The notes under the pieces: generated by a model | Seen by the model: only the letters and a program-made list of their open reading frames with translations | Databases searched by the model: none | Told to the model about the DNA's origin: nothing | Assembly (NCBI RefSeq): GCF_029227915.1 | Contig: NC_079882.1 | Coordinates: forward strand, 26,417,001 to 26,481,000 | DNA: 64,000 nt | Origin: Hydractinia symbiolongicarpus | Lineage: Eukaryota > Cnidaria > Hydrozoa > Anthoathecata > Hydractiniidae | Direction: 5' to 3' | Program-made: the position numbers and the translations under genes | In this document: positions 21,751 through 33,759 of the stretch, one piece after another | Layout: every line of letters starts with the position of its first letter | Position numbering within the stretch: position 1 is the first letter of the stretch

Positions 21751-24738
21751 GATAGAAAACTACGCAAAATGGACATTTCAAGAACAAAGCACCCATAATG
21801 TACAATATCCTCTGTCTTGGCCGGTCTTCTAGTGTTTAAGTGCGGAACCAATTTTTAAATCAGAGCTTTATTCCCGTCGCACAAACTCCGAATTTACTAT
21901 TAATCCGTTTTGATCCACGCGCTCGTCACAAACACTCTCAGCTAATTGTTTTGGCGTTGAGCATCAAAATTTAATATTTTCCCAAAAAATTGCCTAACAA
22001 GGGGTAACGAATGTCTTGCTTAATTCTATCGTCTTGTCGCATGCCATGATATTCTCGTAAAGTAACTTAATAAAAGACTGCTTGGAGTTATAGTTTTTAA
22101 CTAAATGCCCCTTAAAAAAGGAATTACAGTCGGGAATATTGTTTTCTTCAAAAAATATCTTAATTTTTAGCAAGTTAGGAAGTCCCAATATTTCATAAGA
22201 AAATGCGACATTTACAATAATTATGCGGAAACTCATTTTCGTGAATTTAACGAAAACTCGCGAAAATTAATACCATTAGGGTAATTTAACATTAATTCTC
22301 ATTTTCTTTTCTTGCTGCGTAAGAGATACTTACGAAAAATATATTTCACGCACTTAAAACAGGGAGAAAAATGAGTGTAAAAATGTGGTTAAAAGACACT
22401 AGAAAAAGTGTTTAAAATAATGTTACGAACAACTTGAATTAACAGTTGATCCCGTTTCTAGATAATCTAGCACTAAGTTAATTCCCTTAATTTTTCATAA
22501 TTTTTCAGACGCTCGCAACTCTGTCTTTGTTGAAGTTCGCGAAAATGAATTCCTGCAAAATTTAAATTTACAATGTAGCCAGTTTTCGCAGGATGAGATT
22601 ATTGGTTTTCATAAAATAGACAAAATTTAACTTCTTCAAAAAAGAAATTGCTGCATAAGATTACTGTACGGAGATATTTCGCTCACTGAAGGCCCCTTCA
22701 ACCTTAGCTTAAGATAAAGGTCCTGCTTTCTGTTTTCAAGTAGTTTTTACGTTTTATGAGATTTTGTTGCAAACGCACATGTAGACACCAAATAGTGTGT
22801 AATTAAGGTTTTGACAGGCCTGGGACAGGTCGTACCACCTTTTTGAAACATATCTAACTGTTAATATTAAACGTATACAGGTAAAAAACAGCTAGAGTTA
22901 AACAAAGTAAAATAAGAAACCAAATACAATATGGAGATACGAAGAACATTTCGTTTTTCATCAATCGTTTCTATGACAGTGTTAGTAGGTTTACTGGGTA
23001 GTTGATTTTTCAGAATGAGAAATTCGTGAATGCGTTTTGTGAAAATAAACTTTTGCAAATTTTATGCATAAAACCATGCATAAAAAAAGTAAGAAAAAAT
23101 TTACCTAGACTACCCACCTTGCTACTTTTGGTCAAATTTACAGGAGAATTTAACAAAAGAACTTAAAATTATACCTTCAAGTAAAATCTCCAAGGCAAAC
23201 ATTTCATTTTGTTAATTTGAGTCTTTGGAGTATATTAGAAGGAAAATTATTAGTTTCGTTTTACTAACAAGTAATTATCTACCTTCTAAACATCTACCTT
23301 CACAATTAAAATATATCCTCAAAAGTTTGGCAGATAAAAAATTACGGCCAGAATGTTATCTTGTGTGTTAGCATGAAAGGCGTGGCTAAATTTTTTAACA
23401 ATAATTGGATTTCACTATTGCCTAACAGTTACATTGCCCTTTATCAAAACATTTTTTTATAAAATTTAATCACCCAAACCTATAACTAAGGGCATAACTT
23501 TTTGCGATCAGAAAACATTGCGGAACAAATTTGCAGAACTAATTTTTGCGAATTAGTCTTCATAGGAGAAATTTGCAAAACTAATTTTTACAAAATGCAA
23601 CAAAATTCTTTAGTTTGTTTTGCTGAATTCTCAAGTGTGTTTTGCCGAATTAAATTTGGCGATTTTGGTCCAAAATCGACTTTTTTTTGCAACATTTTGT
23701 GATTGCAAAGTTTCATGCCCTTAAGGAAAGTCCCACATAATAGGAGTTGCTTGGCCGTTCTATACGCAGACTGGGTCACAAAAATGCTGTAGCTAATCCT
23801 GTCCATAATACGTGAACGTTTAAATTACGCGATTTCTCCAAAACTTGTGTACTTTACAAAATAGGCAGCTGGAGATCGATTGGATAGCTCACCAATGAGA
23901 AAATTTGTGCGCATTGTGGGCATGACATTTTAATCGAATGTTATCTTGAATCACTTGTTAAATAGAAAACAAATCTATATAAAACCACACAGGCTGGAAA
24001 ATATTTTAGGAAAAAAATCTTATTTCTATGTGTGCTCTTCTCCACAAATGCTCTTTGTTAATCCGCTTCACCAAGTTTTTGTAATGCTGTGTTTGCTTTT
24101 TTTTGAGCAATTAAAAAGGTATATACATGGTGATGTGTAAAGCAACAAGTAGCTATATATATCTAAGACAAGTCAGCAAGTAATGCAGCCATTTGAATCA
24201 TAAAATAGGCTTTAGAAATAATTCCAGTGAGTTTCACCTTGGAATGAACACATTGAGATATAAATAAAACTAACACACCTCTTGAAGAGTTTAAATCTTG
24301 CTTTCTAAACACCTACATATTTGTAAAGTTGTTTTAAGGGATGGCTTATAGTCAAAACCACAAAGTTATGTAGTAAAGCGAGTTTTCAATTAATCGCCAA
24401 AAACTGTTTAGATAGCCACATATTTTAGTACAGTAGTAGCAGTACTAGCTGCATTAGCTAGGTAAATGCTTTTAAAATTACCATTGAACATTTTTCTGCA
24501 GAAAGATGCACCTTGGCGACGCTTTCAGCTAACCATATAAGAAATTGAAACAAATAAAAAAATGTTAAAATTAAATGCCCTTCATACTACAGAAGATACT
24601 TTTTAAAACAAAACATCTCCAATTGGCTGGGCAGGCAGCCATAATAACCTATACAAGAATCTGCAAAATTATATCAGCTATTATTCATTCTATGCATGTG
24701 CTAATTATATATAAAGCTAATGTAATGTGATATCAACA
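21751..24738. other. Intergenic; no gene recognised
   Basis: About 3 kb of AT-rich sequence. GCGAAAATTAATACC and TTTTTGCGAATTAG type strings recur (about 22230-22270, 23500-23600). They look like old dispersed repeat debris. No frame shows recognisable protein motifs. Confidence 0.4.
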
Positions 24739-25035
24739 CTATAATACCAACGATTCCGGTTCACTGTGCGTTTCATTGCCCAAAATTTCCCGCTGTTGTT
24801 CAAGAAATCGTTCTTGTAATTTTGATTCTTCCTCTTGTTTTTTAATCGTTTCTTGCGCTTCTTTTTGCATTTTATCAAGTTTTTCGAGAGTTACTGACTT
24901 TAACGGTAAAATCTTTGGTTTACAAAGGACAGGCATTGGCGTTTGTTCAGTATATACTAGTCCTGTTTTTGGCAAAACTTCTCGAATAAAATCTTGACTA
25001 CCACTTTCGTTAACAGCCATTTTGAATAACAACAA
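24739..25035 (-). CDS. BBIP1: BBSome-interacting protein 1 (BBIP10)
   Basis: A single 98-codon frame carries the whole conserved core of BBIP1: FIREVLPKTGLVY, then MPVLCKPKILPLKSVTLEKL and DKMQKEAQETIKKQEEE. The human protein is 92 residues with REVLPKQG...[22 protein letters not shown] in the same order. BBIP1 is the smallest BBSome subunit and bridges BBS4 and BBS8 in the ciliary cargo coat. Two starts are possible: 25035 (MLLFKMAVNESG) or the internal ATG five codons on (25020), which gives the more usual N-terminus. The gene appears intronless within the coding part. Confidence 0.9.
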   Translation of the reverse strand: MLLFKMAVNESGSQDFIREVLPKTGLVYTEQTPMPVLCKPKILPLKSVTLEKLDKMQKEAQETIKKQEEESKLQERFLEQQREILGNETHSEPESLVL

Positions 25036-26945
25036 GAATGCTACGACATTTACTTATTTATTTCTTCGTTTCCCGACCCGCGACCCTCCAGCAAGACCGT
25101 AAGAGGTCATTTTAGACAATTTTGTATTCGGGCGCCATTGCAACAAAATAAATTGGTATTAAAAGAATTTAAATTATTTTAGTTAGAAGTAGATAGAAGT
25201 TATTTAAAGATACTTTGCTTTACAAGCAACAAAATAATAATATTTTAAATAACTTTTATATAAATTGTGCACATTTAAAATTTAGTCGGTCAAAAGCGAT
25301 TATTTTTTGATCAAGTGCCTACATTATACACTGTATAAAAATTTTACAAATCTTTTTCCAATTTTTTTATTTTTATTTTTTTATTTTATTACTTCTTGCC
25401 AAAAATTTAATGAGCCTCACAATACATTCTTTTTTGTGTAAATTAATAAAGAGACTGGCTCGAGATACTGATAGCTGTATCAAATTGCTTTATTTGCTTA
25501 TCCTATTTGTCGAATAATAACAAGAGAGAGATTTGCTTTAGAAAATTACCGCACAAAAACAATTGATTTGGTGTGCGTACGCGGAAGATGTACTCTACGA
25601 GAAGTAAGTTTTAGAAAGTTTATAACACAACGTTGTACGAATGTTCGTGCTTTTTTTCTGTTTTTTCATTTCTTTATATTTATATTCATCTTTGGAGCAA
25701 TTGAATAACATAAATAAAAACAATGTCATGAGTGCTGCACTTCCACTCATTAAATTTAGCCGCTCCAGCGAAAGGAAACAGTGACGCCATTATACATTAT
25801 AACTTAGCATTGCTTCGCCGCCGTTCATGAAAAACAAAAATATGGAATTGGGCCCTTCATCAAATTATTCCGAGGAAGAAGTGTCCGCTTTTTAAATTAT
25901 TTTTATTTTCATGCGAGAAAATGTCATATAATAAAAATTATGTGTTGTTCTCGTCCGTTATTATTTGTCGACGCCGTCTGCGGTGTTTCGACGTACCCTT
26001 AGCACAGTATATCTCCGTTTCGCACTTTCAATTCTCTTCAAGCTTGCTAGTACTAAGGTTATTTTGTGTATATTTCTTAATTCACAAAACTATTTGAATA
26101 GGCTGTTCATCACTTGACAATTCTTGCCGTCTGAAAAAATCTCAGCGTGGCGGAATTTTATAACTTCAAAATTTTTAAGAGAGAGCATCTGTTACCTTTC
26201 TTGCACTGAACAAATTCAGGCCAACTTATGTTGGGTAGATAATTTTTTGATGTAAACAAAAATGATAATAGCGGTTCTCTCAGGAAAACACACTTCAATG
26301 ACACTTTTTGAGTTTGTTTGGTTTGCTACGAAAATGAAACTTTGATTTTCGTAGCAAACCTATGGAAGCAGCCAACAAAATAAATCTTGCTTCGTTGACA
26401 TCTAAAGTAACATACAACTTATAAGTAGAACTGAAACTTGTCGACGCATAAAAGTGTGAGTATGCACACAGCGGACACAAAAACAAGGGTGAATGTACTA
26501 GTTTAACTCTTTTACTCTGCTGCAGATTTCCGTCTGACAAAAAATCAAATTTTTTTACCTGATTCCAGATTAGATTGGGGACAACTATTAAAGCGGCGAA
26601 GGTTTTCTTGTTTACTGACAAAAACTAGCTTATTTACACAAAAGTAATGGTGCAAAAAAAATTAACGCGAATTTCATTAAATTCCCCTTATTAGAGTGTA
26701 AAATAAACCAAGACGGTAAAGAAGTTGCTAGTTAATTTAAAACCTACTTACTAAAGTTTATCTTTTTCTAGCAAATGCAACACAAAGCTCACACACGTTC
26801 TCCTTGTTTGATTGACGCAGGCAAAAAGAAAATTGTCGTTCATTTAGACAAGCAAATACCTTGCTTATCTCGATTTTGCAAATGCCTGAGATCTTGACAT
26901 TCAAGTATTTTTACATATATATGGATATAATAAATTTTTAGAACA
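25036..26945. other. Intergenic; small perfect hairpin only
   Basis: Nothing protein-like beyond a 22-codon frame at 25828. A 16-bp perfect inverted repeat (26320-26335 with 26345-26360, loop 9 nt) is the only structured feature seen. Confidence 0.4.
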
Positions 26946-26969
26946 GTAACTTAAGAAACTGGATTTAAA

Positions 26970-27270
26970 AAATTTGTAGATGATTTGATAGACGTCGTCA
27001 GCATTGTAAGCAGCACTGTTGACGACATAGCAGACGTCGTCAGTATCAATGTTGACGATATAGTAGACATTGTCGGCATTATGTTGACAATATAGCAGAC
27101 ATCGCAACCTCGTTCCCAGCCCCTGTTGTATCTTATTTTACATCGAGGCAGAAATCGCCGTCTCGATGTCAGAAAAGATACAATATGCCCTGGGGACGAG
27201 GTTGTAGACATTGTAAACAGTAACTGTTAACAATCTGACAAAGGCTGTAGGCAGCAATGTTTACTATAGC
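26970..27270. repeat. Degenerate minisatellite with GTTGACGATATAGCAGACAT-type units
   Basis: Units of about 30-55 bp built on TGTTGACGAxATAGCAGACxTCGTC follow each other at 26985-27105, and one more partial unit (TAGACATTGTAAACAGTAAC) lies after 27206. The foldback element at 27107-27206 splits the array. Confidence 0.55.
27107..27206. mobile_element. Foldback MITE with CAACCTCGTTCCCAG ends
   Basis: About 100 bp of nearly self-complementary sequence. The left arm starts CAACCTCGTTCCCAG and runs through TGTATCTTATTTTACATCGAG. The right arm runs CTCGATGTCAGAAAAGATACA to CTGGGGACGAGGTTG. The spacer between the arms is about 10 bp. It sits inside the minisatellite, so target duplication is masked by the host repeat. 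End sequences match the repeats at 5649 and 20918. Confidence 0.65.
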
Positions 27271-28489
27271 ACGAATCGTGCGAAATACCCGTTTCAAATA
27301 TTGTAACTTGCTGTTACCGCGGAATCAAGATGGTAGGTGTTGATATTTTTAGTACTTGCTAAACTGCCGTGTTAAAATGTTTACAATATCAACCTGAACA
27401 ACGGTTTCAAGAAAAATTAAAACAAATAAGAACTGTTTTTTTCCAATTTTCACAAAGTGATAACTGTTTTGTGTACAAGGCTTAGAATGTAGTTAAAAAT
27501 AAACGATAAACAACGATGGAAACATAACAAAGTCGTTGTTGACTGACTGTACGCTTTTTTAAAGGAAAAAAGCCATTCACCCATATTGCCAACAAAGAGA
27601 CTTTATCATGTTAACATTTGTTTTTTAGATGAAAATTTCGTATCACATTCAATGTAGCTAAATTTTAAATAATTAGTTTATGAAAAGAGACTATTGTACT
27701 ACAAAACAATTTTTTCGCTTGCAAATTTTCGTAAGGAATAATAGCCAAACGCTGACTTGAACAAACATTAGGCTTGAACCTATGAAACCATTAAAATTGT
27801 GGTGAGAGTATGGGTGATAAAATAATAAAAAGCAACTCAGATTTCAGAAACCGATACAAAATCACAAAAATTCATGTTTATCTTCAAGAAAAATTACATA
27901 TTTAGTAAAGAAATATTCTCCCTCCCCCAGAATTATTAAAATGTTTAGAGCGTTATCCCCTCTTTTTCTCACGAAGATTCTGTCGGGTTATTCAGCATTT
28001 GCCCGCGAAAATTTTTTAACATTTCTGTCTGATGCAAATTCAGTTCTCCGCTCTTCTATTTGTAGTAGATAACACGGCAGTGACCTTTATCCTGTACAGC
28101 GGTTTTTTGCATTTCGCGCACTGAAATTGATCATATTCGCTCCACGTAAAATTACTATGAAGAGAAAAAAGTGCTACACTTTGATAAAGATGTCCTTTTT
28201 AATTTCTAACAAGAAGCCCTGGGGGCTCTAAGAATTTCCGCTCGCTACCAAAATATTTGATGACAACCTGCTAATTTTGTGTCATGCCAAATCATGCCAA
28301 ACATTCGAAGAGGTTTGGTGCATAAAGCTCTGAAGATAAAGCACACAAGTGACATTATATCTTACAACAAACGCAAACAAAACGAAACGTGTCATTATAA
28401 ACTCACATTTTAAAAGAATTTGCTAACAAAAAATACAGCCTATCATTTATGGTTGAAAGTCTTTCGATTGAAACGTTAATGGTCTTAAA
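27271..28489. other. Intergenic; no gene recognised
   Basis: AT-rich sequence with no coherent reading frame or repeat seen. Confidence 0.4.
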
Positions 28490-29115
28490 CGGCATTTAGT
28501 TGTCAAAAAATCAAAATTTTGATGTGACCATCATTTTCAGCATACTTTTTTATTAACTGTGCCAATTTTTGTCGAAAATAAAGTAGTTTTAATTTTTGGA
28601 CAACTTTTGGCCTGAAAAGACATTTAGGTGACAAAAAATCACATTTTTCTATAATCATCATTTTCAGCATGCTTTATTTGTTAACTGTGCCAAATTTGGT
28701 CGAAAATGAAGTGGTTTTAATTTTTGGACCAATTTTGGCCTATAATGGCATTTAGGTGACAAAACTCCAAATTTTGATGTCACCATTATGTTCAGCATAC
28801 TTTTTTTGTTAACTGTGCCAAATTTTGTTAAAAATAAAGTAGTTTTATTTTTGGACCAATTTTGGCCTTAAATGACATTTAGTTAACAAGGAATCAAAAT
28901 TTTGATGTCACCATCATGTTCAGCATACGTTAACTGTGTCACATTTTGTTGAAAATAAAGTAGTTTTAATTTTTGGACCAATTTTGGCCTAAAATGACAT
29001 TTAGGTGACAAAAAACAAAATTATGATGTCACCATTATGTTCAGCATACTTTTTTTGTTAACTGTGCCAAATTTTGTCAAAAACAAATACCAATTTTGGC
29101 CTGAAACGTCATTTA
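28490..29115. repeat. Tandem minisatellite, about 125 bp x 5
   Basis: Five units are marked by CAGCAT(A/G) at about 28539, 28665, 28793, 28921 and 29042, giving periods of 121-128 bp. Each unit holds GTTAACTGTGCCAAATTTTG, AAAATAAAGTAGTTTTAATT, TTGGACCAATTTTGGCC and GACATTTAGGTGAC. Units differ by scattered substitutions and short deletions. No coding frame survives across units. Confidence 0.85.
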
Positions 29116-29653
29116 GAGGACTTCTCAGTACTTCGGGAGCTTGGGTACGAAGTTTAAATCTGTAACGTTGTAATTAACCATTTGGGACAGGGTTAGTTAG
29201 TTAGTCAGTTATCTATCCTCCTCTCAGAGGAACGTGAAATCCCAGGGTCGATTTTTTCTCAAAAAATGCTCCGAAAGAAAAAAACGACGGTTTTAAAGAA
29301 TTTCCTACGCCTTCGGGCGCGGAAATTCAACAAGAAATACTTTTAAGATCGTTTACTTTAAATTTTTTTGAACATAACCATCAAAAGAAATATGCAAAAA
29401 CACAGTTCGCACAGGCAGTCTGATACAGCCCCTTTACCCTCGGAAATAAAAAACCTTCGTTTAAGAGCAACAAAAATACTCCTTAAGGTAAAAATGTTTT
29501 TTAATTTTAGTTAAAAATGTAGCAGATTTTACAGCGATAAAACCTTCAGATTTTAACGACTATTTTACATTAAAGATTTTGGAATAAAAACAACAAAAAT
29601 TCTGATTCATACATTTTACTCGCGCCTCTGATTATTGCACATAAAAAATTACC

Positions 29654-29676
29654 TTAAAGGGGAATTAAGCCTCAAA
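29654..29676 (+). repeat. Left terminal inverted repeat and TTAA duplication
   Basis: TTAA then AGGGGAATTAAGCCTCAAA. The reverse complement of 33929-33951 gives the partner. Confidence 0.8.
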
Positions 29677-29795
29677 CTTAAATAGCATTATTTCAGTTAA
29701 CATTATGTTTGTTTCCCAAATTCTGGTCAAAATTTTGAAAAATAAATATTATTTGGATTGATTTTAATATAAAAGTTACCCCTTCTATGAGCGAA

Positions 29796-29869
29796 CGGTA
29801 AGCGCCATTTAAATTTTCTGAGGCCACGGCTGATTCTGGAGACTGTTATATCGTGACGTATATTACGCT
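29796..29869 (+). promoter_or_regulatory. Left subterminal block with TGACGTATATTACGCT
   Basis: This block contains GTAAGCGCCATTTAAAT, GATTCTGGAGA and TGACGTATATTACGCT (29854-29869), ending 39 bp before the P2X7-like ATG. The same ordered motifs occur inverted near the right end. A shared promoter or transposase-binding site is inferred; the CRE-like TGACGT core is seen directly. Confidence 0.5.
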
Positions 29870-29908
29870 GAAGAAGCATAAGCTTGCGCTGAGCGAAAGC
29901 AGCCAGAT

Positions 29909-30834
29909 ATGGAAAATTCAAGCTCCTGCTCTGACTCTCCTATTTCAGAAGTAGAATATTCAAGTGACTCTAGCGAAACGTCAGTAACAGGATGTTACAT
30001 GAATGAGCCTGAATACTCCAAAGCAGAACTTGAAAAAGTGACTTATAAATCTAGTGATAGCGAAGAAGAAGACGAATTGAATACAAGCAGACTTGAAAAT
30101 TTGCATTGGTGTACTTGTACATGTTGCGTTATTTATAATTGCTTCACTCTTGTGGAATGCAAGTGTTGCCAAGAATTTTTCAATTTATTGAACGACAAGT
30201 TGAATGATAACAAGTGCATCACGATGCACAAGGATTTTGAAATTTTATGTTTGAACCGCACAGTGTTAGAGACAGCCAGCATACGACATCGACGATATCA
30301 GAAAAAAATATAACGAACTCTCCACATATACTAATAAGTAAGTCTTTCTTCAAAAAATATGTTTCTCGTAAATATTTTCACAGACCATATTTCTCATTGT
30401 CACACACAAATAAAACGTTCTTCTTATCTTCTCACTTTTCGCTTTATAATCTTCAGGTCCATGCGCTATAAAAATACACACCATCGCAGATTATTTAATT
30501 AAATTAAAAATAATGTCATTCCTTGAATATCTAATAAAAAAGGAGGAGAGCCCATGTGCCTCAAATAACAATTTGTTTCAAAGAAGTTTTGATGAATAAA
30601 TAATTTCTTTCGAATATTTTATCCTGGTTTACACTATAACATAAACTTTGATTCCGTTGTAGGGAAATGAGGTACACCAGTTACCGACAGTACACGGCCT
30701 GGGTACATTATTATGAAAGGCTTGGAAAAGGATGTCGCGTGGTGATTCCAGCTTGTGTTGTGCGGAAAATAAGGGAAGAATTTCCTGATTCAGATGGAAA
30801 ATATACTGGATTCAAAGAATTTGTTGACATATAA
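29909..30834 (+). CDS. P2X7-cytoplasmic-domain-like protein carried by the transposon (frame break)
   Basis: Exon 1 (29909-30337) starts with an acidic, serine-rich leader of about 65 residues. It continues with LENLHWCTCTCCVIYNC, LVECKCCQEF, CITMHKDFEILCLNRTVL and RHRRY. Exon 2 (30663-30834) reads RYTSYRQYTAWVHYYERLGK, then RVVIPACVVRKIREEFP and GFKEFVDI before the stop. This cysteine-rich zinc-binding pattern ending in RYxxYRQ...VIPxCVVxKIRExFP is the domain known from the P2X7 receptor C-terminus, found in many stand-alone invertebrate proteins. There are no transmembrane segments or channel domain. The 0 frame hits TAA just after seven A (30302-30308). The downstream frame, which alone continues correctly (NITNSPHILI, then the GTAAGT donor), is reached by a -1 shift. 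An AATAAA lies at 30882. Function is unknown. Confidence 0.7.
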
Positions 30835-30903
30835 CGGGACTTAACATTTTTAAACAAACAATAACAACAACAAAAAAGCGGAATAAAGTACAACGGACCA
30901 GAG

Positions 30904-33686
30904 TTATTTTTTGAATAGTTTTGCATAATTCCGTTTCTCTAAAATTTTCGAAGTGTCAGGTCTGGCCGTGTGAGCAATGTTACGTGGTCGACTAAGCTTG
31001 TTTACAACTTCTTTACCAGAGATCTTTATCTTTACCCCACTCTCCTTTCTTTCAATTATGTCATTCATTATCGCATCAACAAAACTGAAAGACTTGGGTT
31101 CTTCCACAGGTTTCGCGACCCACTCTTTATTCAATTTGCTTGAGACAAACTTCCACTTTTTTTCACCGACCTTCTGACTCCCTTTACGCGCGCATTTTAC
31201 AACAGCCTGCTTTCGACCAACGTTATTGTTATGGTCCAAGATAGCCAACTTCACTCGGGCGTTCATCACATTCAACTCGAAATGTTGCCGTTTTGGTGCG
31301 TACGCTGTTATCAGTGAGTGAAAAACTTCCACGCCCCCTGTGTGGTATGGTTCGCAAAGAAGTTCCATATCCTTCAAGTTTTTTTTATCAAGGACGATTT
31401 CTTCCAATGCATTATACGCTGGCGAATGTTTCTCAATCCACTTCTTCTTTCGTGCCTCAGCACTAGAATAGGCTTCGTGTCGGCACCTGGGATACTTGGG
31501 ATATTGCTTCGCGAAATTATGTTTATTCGTAACATGTTGAACTATCGACTTCCACATTTGCACCAGCAGCTCTGGGTCACCTTGGCAGTTTTCAGCACAC
31601 CAGAAAAGATGATTTCCTATTGGTTTGATCCAATCCTGTAATATTCGCCTATCTTTTCGTTTTACTAATGGTCTAAGTTTGGCTTTGATGTTCTTAGCAA
31701 AATGCCATGGATCATACCGATGCATGATATCTAACCTGTTTTCACGTATCCATTTAGCGATTTGCCTGTTTCGGTCCGTGGCAACTCGTCCTACAGGATA
31801 GTTATCGGAACTTAACTGCTCAAGGCAATTTTTGAAGCCTTGTAACTCCAAGGGCGCCGAACCTTTACCGGTTGTTGTTTGGATTGTGGTTGTCGCAACA
31901 ATTTTGTTAGACGCTGACGATTGTAAACTATATGTGCAATACTTGGCAGATTTACCAGGTGAGTCAAATCTGCCATCGCCAAGACGTGCTTCATTCTCTC
32001 CCCGACTATCCTCTCTTGCACTGGCAATATTTTTCACGAAATGGTCGTTTACAGTTGGGATTATCAGTGATCGCTGAACATCATAGTATGTTCGTTGATT
32101 GACAAAATTTAAACCAGAAAAATTCGCAACTTTCTTCACCCTTTCATATGTGTTTCCTAAAATGGTAATATATGATTTTAGGTGATCCAGACTGCAGCGT
32201 GCTGAATGAGCAGCGAAAATAACAAAAAGTCAACATGTCCGAGAGTTGAGGTTGCTTTCAACCCGTTTGAAAACATGGCATAGCCTGCTGTAAATTTGCA
32301 TATCATAATGCAGCATGCAAAAGAAGATTTTTTTTACCTGAACAAAATATTGCAGAGGATGGCAACAAATTAAATGCCGGCATTTTTCCAAGCATGGGTT
32401 GACTTTTCCAGTCAAAAACCACATGCTCATTGATGCAATACCCTTTGTATAGTACACACGTTCCCTGCTCACGCTTTTCGATACTGGTTGCGGTTCCATC
32501 ACATGAACGACAGGGCAGTAAGTTAAATATTTCATCTAGCATGCTTTCGAAAACAACAAATTTCTTTTCTTTTAAAATGCTTCGTTCGGTTTCATGAGCA
32601 TCACTAATATTGATTGACTCTTCTGCACTTTCAGCGATGTAATCAGAGTCTTTTTCATCGTCAGTTGGTAAGGATTGTAATGACGAGTTTATAGGAGAGA
32701 GTGAGACGTCCTCACAAACGTGCTTTCTTTTAGAAGGAGTGGAGCAAACAGTTTTTTCTTTGGAATATGCGTGATCGTTTACCACGGCAACGTAATTAGC
32801 AGAAATGGAATAATACTCGGGAGCTTGCGCTTCAAAGTCACATGATTCTAACCGATCCGTTTGACAGCTTCTGTTTAAGTCGCTTAGTGATATTTCACAT
32901 TGAACTCCAACGTTCTTGTGGGTTGGTTCAATAATCTTGAAAGATAAAATAACTAAGTTTTACCGAAAAAAAAGTTGCAACAAATCAAAATCGGTTACAG
33001 CGTGACTTACATCCTTCACATTTATGATCATCATGGTTTCTTCTTCAACCAAAGTTGGATTTGTTTGAACATTCACAGTTTCGTTTTGAGAAACTTCGTT
33101 TTCCGTTAGCAGATGGCCGATAAGCTGTAAAACACAAAATTAAATACAACTCAGTGTAAACAGGACCTAAACAATATCATTTGAAAACACTCCAGAGGTA
33201 GTCTAGATAAAAAATAGAAAGAAAACTGATGTAATTATATGTTAGAAAAAAGTGACCAACTTCAGAACGTGCTAATTCTTCACTTCGTCTAACAGATAAT
33301 TTTCGTTGCTGTAAATGTTTTGTGCCGTCCATGTTTATTTCATCGTATGTTTTGTGCGAAAATTTTGTTGGCACTGCCCCCGGTACTAACTCTTTCTTTT
33401 TTCTTTTCGTAAAATATTCCGGCAATGTTATTTCTTTTTTTAAACAATCTGGGTGAAAATGATCTTCGCATAACACAGCGTCTTTACCAAATTTCAAGGT
33501 ATTGATGTTCACATCGGCACGACCCATGTTGTTTATCCATCTCAAACAACGCAACTTTTCTTCGTTACTGTTCGATCGAGGAATCATAAAAAAAGACTTC
33601 TTCACCTCTCCTTTCCCAGTACTATTTCTACAGCCATAAGCTTTACCAAATAGGCATCGTTTTTGGAAGAAAGATAACATCAACAA
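30904..33686 (-). CDS. THAP-domain DDE transposase (Kolobok-like)
   Basis: Four exons on the minus strand (33261-33686, 33011-33124, 32338-32935, 30904-32201) join in frame to about 811 residues with no stop. Residues about 10-105 form a THAP zinc domain: CLFGKAYGC, the aromatic W in LRWINNM, CEDHFHPDC and GAVPT. A linker and an acidic region follow. The catalytic part has CRSCDGT, then GDGRFDSPGKSAKYCTYS, VATDRNRQIAKWIREN and MHRYDPWHFAKNIKAKL, the likely D-D elements of an RNase H fold. A C-terminal region has CEPYHTGGVEVFHSLI and a basic tail. The donor of exon 1 (GTTGGT) is unusual but the phase is kept. Coding potential looks intact. The superfamily name is inferred from TTAA plus THAP plus the DGRxDSPG motif. 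Confidence 0.82.
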
Positions 33687-33759
33687 ATACGCTGTTACGT
33701 TTGTTCACATTGTGTAAACAACTCTTTAAAAAAGATGAAGAGATCAAAAAATTGAAATG

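Noticed and set aside
25828-25896. 22-codon frame MKNKNMELGPSSNYSEEEVSAF
   Set aside because: Looks a little like the start of a Myb-type domain but ends at once; too short to support.
26901-27211. Two overlapping minus-strand frames of 68 and 86 codons
   Set aside because: They are translations of the minisatellite and foldback element.
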